A DNA stretch of 64,000 bases from contig JAPYXD010000754.1 in assembly GCA_030998225.1 (NCBI GenBank), positions 7,192,001 to 7,256,000 of the forward strand, in the 5' to 3' direction. Source of the stretch: Diplolepis rosae (Eukaryota > Arthropoda > Insecta > Hymenoptera > Diplolepididae). This document shows, piece after piece, positions 47,159-55,634 of the stretch (the first letter of the stretch is position 1; each line of letters begins with the position of its first letter). The notes beneath the pieces are model-generated. The model did not search any database and had not been told where the DNA came from. It saw nothing but the letters and a program-made list of their open reading frames with translations. The position numbers and the translations under genes were made by a program.

Positions 47159-47610
47159 CCCTTAACTGCCATTGGGGTAAAAAATACCCCAAAAAATTTT
47201 TGAGCTCAAATTAAGCCTACTAAATTCAATAAAATGGACCATATGGCGACATGTAACAGTAATTGACATCACTAATTAAAGGTACAGTGGGCTAGCATAG
47301 AGCGGCGAGTAACATTATACGCTGGGCAGTCGTTCAAAGTGGAGTCCAAAAGTGCTGGGGTATTTAATACCCCTTGGCCCGTCAGTGTGTGCCGTCGTTT
47401 TTTTTGTTTAAATAATTTTTTTAACTAACTTAAATTTAATAAATGTCTATAAAACCGATTTCAATTTAAAAAACATATTCTAAACTACATTAGGTAATTT
47501 TTTATACAAAAATATTCAATACCAGCTGCGCAATATTCATTTAAAAACGCGGGGTAAAAAATATCCCTTATGCCATATAAGCATGTATTTCGAGTAGTGC
47601 CAGTTAAGGG
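47159..47610. mobile_element. piggyBac-like MITE in a TTAA site
   Basis: CCCTTAACTGCCATTGGGG at the left and the inverse (CCCTTAACTGGCACTACTCG) at the right, with TTAA on both sides (47155-47158, 47611-47614). CCC ends plus a TTAA duplication are typical of piggyBac (established). The interior has repeated GGGGTA/TACCCC palindromes (about 47177, 47358, 47550). Removing it with one TTAA restores the reading DAKLKKGLLDG in the host pseudogene, so it landed in formerly coding DNA. 452 bp, non-coding. Confidence 0.9.
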
Positions 47611-47774
47611 TTAATTTAGCATCAGAAATAGTTGGCAATTTTTGCCCTATATGAACTTATATGAACCTATATGAACCAAGTTAAAAAAATACTCTCTCAG
47701 GCCAATGTTTTTTGCTGTAATGGCTGGCTCGATCTCTGTTATTCCATAGGCATAAGAAGCATGGCTCTCTCGTG

Positions 47775-47945
47775 AAGCCGAGCCCGTGAAGTTTAAAGTC
47801 GAAAGGCGGTTTCGCGGGCGGTGTATTGGTTCGAGAGAGGGGTTTTTTTGGTTTTAAAAGGTATGCCTAGACCCGTCCTAGGAGAGTCCTGTACAAGGTC
47901 TATAAAAGATTTCGCCATTTTTCCTCCTCACCAGAAAAAAAAAAA
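47775..47945. other. small insertion within the pseudogene
   Basis: About 170 bp without homology to the surrounding family separate the CGDLKII and PCFLC pieces, which are only about ten residues apart in the family as I recall it. It contains an A-run of 12 at 47936-47947 and GC-rich words (GGCGGTTTCGCGGGCGG). No ends could be defined. Confidence 0.4.
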
Positions 47946-48085
47946 GTATCATAGTTATAATTTTGAGATCACCACAGATTTTCCATTTATGATTTGCGTA
48001 CTTAACTTTATCTATATAGAAGCATTTCCATATTGTTATACTCCTCTTTGATCATTGTTGAGTGAGCTATCGAAATGGGAGCGTA

Positions 48086-49276
48086 CACGCAGAAAAAAGA
48101 AAGGCAAAATTTACTAACCAGGAACAGTAAATGATTTTAAGTAAATGTAACAGTAAAAACTGTTAACATAGAGAAAAATGGATTGTAAACGGTAATGAAA
48201 AATATGTTACCGGGTATAATCTTGGATTATTAATTATGGGACAGCGATCTAGATTATTAAAACCATAATCTGTAGATGGTAAAAAAAAGATAGTATCGGA
48301 TATCTTGGATTATAAACTGAAACATACCAGATTTAACGCGTGCAAAACAAAAGAAAGATAGAGGGGAGAGTTTTGGCACTCAGAAGAGGGGAGGTTTCAG
48401 TGGGAACACATACACAAATATTATTATCATACCTCATTTATGTTCACATATTTAAGTACACAATGCTACACTATTTATAATCGCATACGCTTGAAATTAA
48501 ATTTCAGAATCGCTTTTGGGTTCGAACCCTCTAACTCTATCTATATCTACATTAACTAAACGCATTCCTAACGCCTAAAGCCTCTCGGCTATTCTCGCTT
48601 GCCATATTCCGAAATAAATGTCGCTTATAAGCCACTACTGAGTTGGCCCGACTTGGATTCGAGTCTACGAAGCTATTCGGATAACGTCGGAAGCACTCGG
48701 ACGACATTCTGAAACGAATTATATGAAAAACCGGGAATGAATGTTTTGATTTTACCGAATACTATCCCTACTTTTAACATCCAGGTTTTATAATCCGTTT
48801 TTCTCACTGCAGTTGGAAATTCCTTTGTTTACACCCAGCGTTGCCGGCACACGTTATTTACACATGAAGGTTATGTTTTCGTTACATGTGCGCGAGTTAA
48901 GCGAAACATCCAGATCGGTAAAATCTACTGATCTTTCGTTAATGTGTACTATACTAGTATTGTAATTCAGTTCCAGTGAATGGTACTTATCATCCTGTAT
49001 TTAATACATATGATAAAGGTATTTTTAACTCACAAGTGACAGAGTAAGATTTACTTTGATTTTACTATGAGATTTACGAAACGCTCAGTAATTCCGACAT
49101 TTCTTTTCAGCTATGCTAACAGTTTTTACTGTTACATTTACTTAAAATCATTTACTGTTCCTGGTTAGTAAATTTTGCCTTTCTTTTTTCTGCGTGCAGT
49201 TGTCCATATAAGTACTTGGAAATTAAGTAAAATTTACCGGATTTTCAGTATATTATACGGAACTTTTTTCTGCGTG
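48086..49276. mobile_element. 1.19-kb CACGCAG element inserted in the pseudogene
   Basis: CACGCAGAAAAAAG at both ends (inverted), with TA on each side (48084-48085, 49277-49278). An internal copy of the end lies at 49183-49196. From there an 85-bp arm (AAGGCAAAATTTACTAACCA, ACAGTAAATGATTTTAAGTA, ACAGTAAAAACTGTTA) matches the left arm at 48100-48172. The right end therefore carries an extra 80-bp terminal segment. The middle (48300-49090) is non-coding. It separates the FIDSS and CGDLK parts of the 46676-50074 gene. Confidence 0.8.
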
Positions 49277-50074
49277 TAGGCATTCATATTATGTAATAAA
49301 ACGGCTTTTATGCTGCATTTCGATGAATCGATAAAAAGTCACCAGTCTTCATCTCTATACGCATTTTTTTTTAAGTGATCCATTAAACCTCTTACGTCGG
49401 TATAGTGTACCAAAGACGTCTATTTACCTTTTGTAAAATATTTCCGAAATTCTTTATCTCTGTTGCGATAAAATGAGTCTTTGTGTTCGGTTTCAAGAAG
49501 TTTCTTTTTTTATGAAATAATGCAGCAAATTTCGCACCATCTTTCGGTAATCCTAGATCTCTAATGTAATCGTTTAGTTCCGGCTGCGACACTAATAATG
49601 GAACTTCTGATTTAGTGTTATGCGCAACATAATTATTTCCTTCGTTGTCATAGTGATCAGTGTCATCGCTATCACTAGTATCTTCTTCAAGTTAGTTGTC
49701 GACTTCCATTACATCATCTTTTTTAACGGTAGTATCAGTTCTACGTGCTTTTGGATCTATTTCAGTTGGTCTTACTACTATGGACACATGAATGTATGAA
49801 ATGGTACTCTTATTTTTTGCGGTGATTCCTGTAACGTAATTCATGCAAAAGTATTTTTTGAACAATACATCAGTCTGTAGGAATTACAGATAATGTGAGG
49901 AACCCATTTTGTTTCTTGGTGTAGTAATTTACGACTGAAACAATTTTCATAGAGCCTTTCTATTTCTTCATCTATTTCTTTCCGCAAAGAGCTCACTTCA
50001 TATTTACTGCTAATATAAAAGAATGTATCCGGATTTTTATGACGGCTGTGTGATCGTGAAATGCTTGAAGTCAT

Positions 50075-50559
50075 TTTTCTTGTAGCATAAGACTCTCCAT
50101 GAACCAAGTTACCCATTGATGAAGAGCTACGCTCGCATGATGACGACGTCAGAGGGGGCCGCTTTTTCACCCTGAACAGACGTTGATACTAGGGTTCCTA
50201 ATCCCTGCATCGTAAAACACTACTTACATGTGCCTACTACGACGGCATGAACGCCGTTTACCCAGGGACTCAGCCAGTATGGATCCGTTGCCCACCGTCA
50301 CCAACGTGGAGATGCTCTGGTTACGGACACAGGCGAAAAAGGCTAACAAGGTGGGATTCCGAACTTCGGGACAACGATAGAGAACTTTCAGAGATGTATT
50401 GAACGCCCCCTTAATCACATGCTTTTAAAATTTAGGTATTTTTTGTTCAAACGAAAATAAATCTTGCAATATAATTTTAAAATTTCGAAATTTGGCGCCG
50501 ACTTCAAAAAGGTATATTTTTTTTTTTTATTTTTAATATATTTTTCTGAGTCGGTTCTT
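50075..50559. other. 5' side of the pseudogene, GC-moderate
   Basis: DNA between the pseudogene start and the right inverted arm. It is less AT-rich (50110-50420) and has open frames on the minus strand (50224-50418) without recognised motif. It could be the promoter and 5' untranslated exon of the element's gene. An A/T tract follows at 50518-50545. Confidence 0.4.
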
Positions 50560-51218
50560 TCTTTTCAACAAAATTTTGTTGGGGTTAGGTTTAATGGTCT
50601 TGAGGTTAGGAATGTATGGTAACCTAGTAGGATTCACTAAATAGTATGACTGTCCTTTGCTACCCCGAAAACATATAAGAATGTGGCAGGGTTCCAGTTT
50701 CAACCGGACAAAAAAGGTGGATTTGAGGTATTCTTTCAGGTTATGTTTGACGGTCTGAGGTTTGCAAATAGATGGAGCTTACGTTAATTCAGATGCATAG
50801 CGGACTTTGATTCAAATTTAGCGACGCCGACATCGAAATGTTATGTTTATAACATATACCTGCAAGGGCAGGTTCTTCTTTCCAACTAAAAAATTAGGTA
50901 TTTTGGGGGATTCGAGGTACTCTTCGAAGTTAGGCTCGACGGCATTGAGGTTATAAATGAATTCTTAGCTGATTAGCTCGTAAAATAGTCTGATTAGACT
51001 CAACGACCCCGAAAACGTGTCAGTATGTGTCTGGTTCGATTTTGTACAAGCAAAACGGGCCATTTTGGCGATTTTAAAGTTTTTTGAAGTTGCAGTCAAA
51101 CCAAGACCCGTTGGGCCAATTCTTATCGCCGTTTCAGATTCAGTGCGTCAAAATACATAGGAATATATATGCCTCGTCCCCAGATCAAGATACTTTTCTT
51201 TTTTTGTGTGGCTGTGAA
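50560..51218. repeat. right inverted arm of the 5.5-kb unit
   Basis: Inverse of the left arm: AACGTGTCAGTATGTGTCTG (51015), GCTCGTAAAATAGTCTGATT (50977), CAAACCAAGACCCGTTGGGC (51098), and GGTTAGG-type blocks with TTGAGGTTA near 50587-50620, 50735-50765 and 50930-50965. The match is imperfect (roughly four fifths by eye over the outer 350 bp), so the unit is not recent. The frame at 51084-51341 is accidental. Confidence 0.8.
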
Positions 51219-51515
51219 ATTAATGTAATCTATAATCGGTTTATTTACATTTTTTACATCTATTCTCAAAATCTGAATCAATTATATTCAATGCAAAATA
51301 GCTCATATATACTGATTAGCCGAAATAACTATACGACCTAAAGTATAGAATGGTATATTTCTAACTGCCAATCAGTGTATATGTACTGATTTTCAGTTAG
51401 TCCAAGCAACAGGGAATTTGTTATGACATTATTTATTTCAGAAAACGGACTGCGCCATCAGAAGAAAGGTTGGTCATAAAGTAATTGTATCATGTTTTGG
51501 ACAATGAAATATGAT

Positions 51516-52045
51516 TTATTAGTATATTACGTGCCTAGGCGCACAATGAGAGTTATTGCGTGACGAGCGACAATGCTCGCAGGACTGATCGCGCCTCGGC
51601 TTCGATCTCCTGCGAGCATTGTCGCGAGTCTCGTAATTTCCCGAATTGTGTGTATTGGCACGTATTCTATTTTATGTGACTTCAGCGCGGATACGAGTTT
51701 TTATCCGTACACTCGAATCTAATCTAGTATTGTAGTTGTTTGCGGCGCTAGTCATTACACATGATATTTAGCGACTAGACCCAGCCATTTTGATTTTATC
51801 GATCTTGTGTAGTAGTAGCTTGTTATAATAGAGCATGCGCAGTTCAAATGTAGAAGGCTTTGTCAGAAGGGTGCTAACGCTGTACCAAGAAGAAGAAGAA
51901 TAAGAAGAAGATTCTGCTCCGCTGTAAGACTATATGCGCATGCGCAGTTCAATTATTACATTATATTCCTCTGTAACGGAATACACAACATTCCGTTACT
52001 CTCAGCTGTAACAGAAAAACGAGTTTCCGCGCCGGAGGCACATAA
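51516..52045 (-). repeat. D repeat, copy 5 (reverse orientation)
   Basis: Runs from TAGTATATTACGTGCCTAGG to GCGCCGGAGGCACATAA. It includes the TGCTCGCAGGA/TCCTGCGAGCA hairpin at 51572-51620, AGCATGCGCAGTTCAAATGT, the GAAGAAGAAGAATAAG tract and ATGCGCATGCGCAGTTCAAT. The uninterrupted sequence is preserved in the other arm of the surrounding palindrome (about 55455-55480), confirming an insertion. Confidence 0.8.
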
Positions 52046-52706
52046 AAATTTTTTATCAACATTTAAGACCAAAAAATCGCATTTTTTTTAGTTTTTTGTT
52101 TATAACATTAAAGTTAATTATCCAATCTTGATGACATCAATTGAAAAGTTGTAGATGATTAAATTGCCAACAAAATAACCTGTCGCTCGATCTGATTGAA
52201 TAATTAGAAGCGGACACGGAGAAAAATAGTTGAAATAATTTTACTCAACTCTGTCGATTAAACTTGGGACATAAGGACATTTGAACATCTATTAAATCCT
52301 AGTCGGGTAAAATGAATTTGATATATACCTAATTCACCCAAAGTGAATAACAATAAGCGTTACATAGGGAATAGTAAGGAGTTGAATAAAACGTTATCGA
52401 CGACAGGGCACCAACATGTGTCAGTGGGTTAACATGAAATGTATAAGTATATCACCGACGATTGAGGTGCTTCAAACCGTTGTTGGGTAAAATGAGCATC
52501 GGACGTATTATTTGAACTGGCAATGTTATGGTTCTCTTAAATAAAAAAAAATTCTTACCTCGAGCCTGCCAATAGTCATCCGGTACATACATAAACAACA
52601 TACAAATTCATTCACACCATCCAGACGTAGCCAATCACATTTCAAATCACAAATACACTTAAACATATAACCTTACATATATAAACCTAATAACTACACA
52701 CTTATA

Positions 52707-53976
52707 AAGGGTTTCCCAATAGGGGTGATATGATTTTGAATGTCCCTATCGGGCTCATTTGAACTGAAATTTTTGACGTCTGCTGTCAGTCGTCATCAGT
52801 AAGGTTTGCCATTTAATCATGAGTAGTTTCACGCTTCTACAACGTTTGGAAATTGTCCAATTATTTTATCAAAATTCGAGAAGTTTTGTCGGTGTTCAAA
52901 GAGCATATCGTGCAAAATATGGTCGTCATTCTGCTCCATCCGCGCTCTCAATTCGTCGAATAATCGATAAGTTGGAGAGTGAATTTACTCTATTGGATAC
53001 TAAGCCTAAAAATCGTATGCATACCGCACGTTCTACACAGAATATAGCCGCCGTACAGGCCAGTATTGAGGAAAACCGTGAATTGTCCGTGCCACGCCGA
53101 TCTCAGGAATTGGGCCTGTCCAGGATGACTACCTGGCGTATTTTGCGATTGGATCTTGGCCTGCATCCCTATAAGATGATTCTGGCCCAAGAACTGAAGC
53201 CTAATGACCATCGTTTGCGTCGGGGGTTCGCGGATTGGGCTCTGGAATCAATTGAAAATGATCCCAATTTTCATCAAAAAATCATCTTTTCTGATGAGGT
53301 GCATTTTTGGCTCAACGGCTTTGTAAACAAGCAAAATTGTCGTTATTGGTGTAAGGAAAACCCTCAGGTCATTCATTCATCTCCATTATATCCCGAGAAA
53401 CTAACCGTTTGGTGCGGTTTATGGTATGGTGGCATCATCGGACCATTTTTTTTCAAAAACGCCGAGAACCGAACCGTAACTGTGAATGGAGAGCGATATC
53501 GGGCCATGTTAACCGATTTTTTCTTTCCGGAATATGATGATATTGATGCAGAGGACCTTTACTTTCAACAAGACGGCGCAACTTGCCATACTGCTGGCCA
53601 AACAATAGATTTATTGCGAGGAAAGTTTGGAGAATCGATTATCTCAAGAAATGGCCCTTTCAATTGGCCGCCAAGATCTTGCGATTTAACGCCTCTGGAT
53701 TATTTCCTTTGGGGATACGTTAAATCTAAGGTTTATGCCAATAAACCAAAGACAATTGGAGAGCTTGAAACCAATATCCGAGCCGCTATAGCAGCCGTAC
53801 CACCAGAAATGCTCCACAAAGTCATCGAAAATTGGCTTGAATGCATTCGGGTTTGCAAGAAGAGTCTCGGGGGACATTTGGCCGATATATTGTTTAAATC
53901 ATAAATGGCATAGAATATCCAATATTCAGTGTTTTTTTTCAATTTCAAAACATATCACCCTTATTGGGAAACCCTT
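52707..53976 (+). mobile_element. full-length mariner-like (Tc1/mariner superfamily) transposon
   Basis: Inverted ends AAGGGTTTCCCAATAGGGGT and AAGGGTTTCCCAATAAGGGT (one mismatch in the first 26 bases) flanked by TA on both sides (52705-52706, 53977-53978). 1,270 bp with a single uninterrupted transposase gene starting 112 bp inside the left end. The 3' untranslated part lacks about 35 bp that are present in the deleted copy at 39190-39927. Good ends and an intact frame make this the most complete mobile element in the window. Confidence 0.97.
52819..53904 (+). CDS. mariner-like transposase, intact
   Basis: A DDE/D-type transposase that cuts and rejoins its own inverted ends at TA sites in the nucleus. 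361 codons, normal length for the superfamily. Residues about 5-60 form an N-terminal helix-turn-helix region (LQRLEIVQLFYQN, SALSIRRIIDKLE) and about 89-117 a second one (SRMTTWRILRLDLGLHPYK). The catalytic core shows FSDEVHFW (first Asp, about 159), FQQDGATCHTA (second Asp, about 252) and WPPRSCDLTPLDYFLWGYVK (third Asp, about 289), with 36 residues between the last two acids. The first ATG is chosen because the identical start is conserved in the 39.2-kb copy. No stops or frameshifts, so it may be functional. The exact subfamily is uncertain; the spacing differs from the DD34D of classical mariners. Confidence 0.95.
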   Translation: MSSFTLLQRLEIVQLFYQNSRSFVGVQRAYRAKYGRHSAPSALSIRRIIDKLESEFTLLDTKPKNRMHTARSTQNIAAVQASIEENRELSVPRRSQELGLSRMTTWRILRLDLGLHPYKMILAQELKPNDHRLRRGFADWALESIENDPNFHQKIIFSDEVHFWLNGFVNKQNCRYWCKENPQVIHSSPLYPEKLTVWCGLWYGGIIGPFFFKNAENRTVTVNGERYRAMLTDFFFPEYDDIDAEDLYFQQDGATCHTAGQTIDLLRGKFGESIISRNGPFNWPPRSCDLTPLDYFLWGYVKSKVYANKPKTIGELETNIRAAIAAVPPEMLHKVIENWLECIRVCKKSLGGHLADILFKS

Positions 53977-54954
53977 TATATAGTACGATACACTTTCGTC
54001 GAATCACGCACACGCTCGCTTACAATGCTGAGATATAAAACTTGGAACTTTCTTACATAGTGACTGCCTGAGTTATTCAGAGCTTGTGAGAGTAAGTGTC
54101 GTCAATAAAATTTTTGAGCCTTACTCAAGTAAAAATAAATCAAATTTTTTCATAAAAGATTAATAAAATATTTTTAAAAATTAATATAATTAATCAATTA
54201 TTATAACTATGATGATTAATATATATAATATAATTATTAAATTACATTTAGTATACATTTTTATTATACGACGTATGAAGTTTAGTGAAACTAAATTTTC
54301 AAATGTACATTAAAAAATTGCATTATCATTAAGAAGTATTTTGTATAAAAACATTTAAAAGAAGGTTCTTTTATTTTCTGTGTTTTATATTCTCAAAATA
54401 TGGATTTTACATTTGCGAATTCCAAATTATTATTCTGCCTCAGTAATTTATGTGATATTTCATATTTTATGTAATACACTTATCGACTTTTTTTTGTTTA
54501 AATTTTCATAATATCAATTTAATTTTAAGAATTTAAGCTTTTCAAATTAAAATTTTTTTTATGTGTGCCCAAGGCGCAGATTATTTTCATTCGTTCCTGC
54601 GTGAATAGATGTAGCTGTTGGAATAAATCTTGCGATTCACGGTTTACTCAACTCTCGATTGAAGCGTAGAGTAGAATGAACGGAAAGCTCTACTATTTTT
54701 GTGATTTAATAAAAGATTGGTTTTTTATAGTTATACTACGAGTAATAATATATATATTTAAAAATTTTTAATGTACGCTTTCATACTTCACCCTACGCTT
54801 CTAAATTTTACTCAACTTTGATTCATTTTTGAACATTTAATATATCACAAATAAATACAATGATACTAAATAACTTCTAACTTGTCCTTATGTCCCAAAT
54901 TTGATCGGAAGTTGAGTAAAATTACTTCAACTATTTTTCTCCGTGGAAAAAAGT

Positions 54955-55310
54955 CGAAAAAACCGGCAAATTTAGCTTTTGTTAAACAAATTAATATCTC
55001 AGTTAATTTTTAACTTTTTAGGTTGAGGTTTGGTGGAAAAGTAGCAGACTTTATGTTCTTCAAATGTATAAAAAACCGATACTTCAAGGTAATACGTTTC
55101 TGCGCTATTGACACTTTAATTTATTTAATGCGTTAATTGTAAAATGTCTGCTTGCCGCAGAGGTGGTCTGATTTTTATTTTGAAAACGGCCTTTAAAAAT
55201 AGAAATCAAGCACAAACCAAACCTCAACCTAAAAAGTTAAAAATTAACTGAGATATTAATTTGTTTAACAAAAGCTAAATTTGCCGGTTTTTTCGACTTT
55301 TTTCCGCTTC
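54955..55310. repeat. inner foldback arms of the 51.3-55.6 kb element
   Basis: AAACCGGCAAATTTAGCTTT (54959), GTTAATTTTTAACTTTTTAG and GGTTGAGGTTTGGT are mirrored by ACCAAACCTCAACC, CTAAAAAGTTAAAAATTAAC and AAAGCTAAATTTGCCGG (55218-55288), around a spacer of about 180 bp. Confidence 0.8.
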
Positions 55311-55634
55311 TAATTATTCAATCAGATCGAGCGACGGGTCATTTTGTTGGCAATTCAATTGTCTACAACTTTTCAGTTGATGTCATCAAGGTTGGATAAT
55401 TACCTTTAATGTTATAAACAAAAAACTAAAAAAAGTGCGATTTTTTGGTCTTAAATGTTGTAAAAAATGTATAAATCATATTTCGTTGTCCAAAACATGA
55501 CACAATTACTCTATGACCAACTTTTCTTCTGATGGCGCAGTCCGTTTTCTGAAATAAATAATGTCATAAATCATTCATAATAAATGCCCTGTTGCTTGGA
55601 CTAAGTGAATTCCACTGATTTAGATTTGGAGAGC

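Larger units (their letters stand above)
46676..50074 (-). pseudogene. broken gene of repetitive arthropod family; possible RNase-H-fold transposase
   Basis: Reading the minus strand in pieces restores a collinear protein. The pieces are: start near 50074 with SRHKNPDTFFY and a PHIICN Cys motif; an acidic linker; LNDYIRDLGLPKDGAKFAAL (about 49545); after a frameshift, GLMDHL and W-stop-LFIDSSKCSIKAVLLHN (about 49290-49345); then, after a 1.2-kb insertion, SIAHSTMIKEEYNNMEMLL and KICGDLKII (about 47960-48060). After about 170 bp of unrelated DNA come PCFLCLWNNRDRASHY (about 47730-47770), KLPTISDAKLKKGLLDG interrupted by a 452-bp insertion, and LGCLMNLKLYFLDSHLDKLP with EQGERFYQDIKVFEQRYQ (46800-46950). 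Stops and frameshifts make it inactive. I recall the family as abundant in arthropod genomes without a named function. FIDSS, CGDLK and the EQGERF glutamate could form a DDE triad (inference). Confidence 0.75.
45703..51218. mobile_element. 5.5-kb candidate transposon with long inverted ends and a broken gene
   Basis: Two long inverted arms (45703-46515 and 50560-51218) bracket a minus-strand pseudogene (46676-50074) of a repetitive arthropod protein family. Outer ends align as CAAAGCCAGACAAAAAGAGA (left) and CACAGCCACACAAAAAAAGA (inverse of right). The arms are themselves made of loosely repeated blocks. At least two later insertions sit in the coding part (47159-47610 and 48086-49276). I could not define a target duplication. 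Organisation (long inverted ends, one large frame) is that of a DNA transposon; family membership is inference. Confidence 0.6.
52215..54945. mobile_element. CACGGAG element with 2-bp GA duplication, carrying a mariner
   Basis: CACGGAGAAAAATAGTTGAA at the left and its exact inverse at the right; inner matches include ATTTTACTCAAC and GGGACATAAGGACA. GA lies on both sides (52213-52214, 54946-54947). The empty site exists in the opposite arm of the host palindrome (about 55293-55310, inverse reading GCGGAAAAAAGTCG), which shows a single GA. About 1.46 kb remains after removing the mariner at 52707-53976. No transposase of its own is visible. Confidence 0.9.
51262..55634. mobile_element. large foldback element with CTCTCTAAA-like ends, multiply invaded
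   Basis: The left end (TTCTCAAAATCTGAATCAAT) and inverse right end (CTCTCCAAATCTAAATCAGT) resemble the CTCTCTAAATCTGAATCAGT MITE ends. Inner arms match: TCCAAGCAACAGGG (51401) with the inverse at 55587-55600, TGCGCCATCAGAAGAAAGGT (51451) with about 55530, TTAAGACCAAAAAATCGC (52063) with about 55440, and CGATCTGATTGAATAATTAG (52188) with about 55320. The left arm is split by a D repeat (51516-52045) and by a CAC element (52215-54945) that itself contains a mariner. Without the insertions the foldback is about 1.1 kb. Non-coding itself. Confidence 0.75.

Noticed and set aside
48520..48545. GGGTTCGAACCCT resembling a tRNA T-loop stem
   Set aside because: No acceptor or anticodon stems at suitable distance; it lies in a transposon interior.
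50224..50418. 64-codon minus-strand frame next to the orphan gene
   Set aside because: No motif and no continuity with the gene frame; could be untranslated 5' sequence.
53686..53948. Minus-strand frames opposite the transposase
   Set aside because: Shadows of the intact plus-strand transposase gene.
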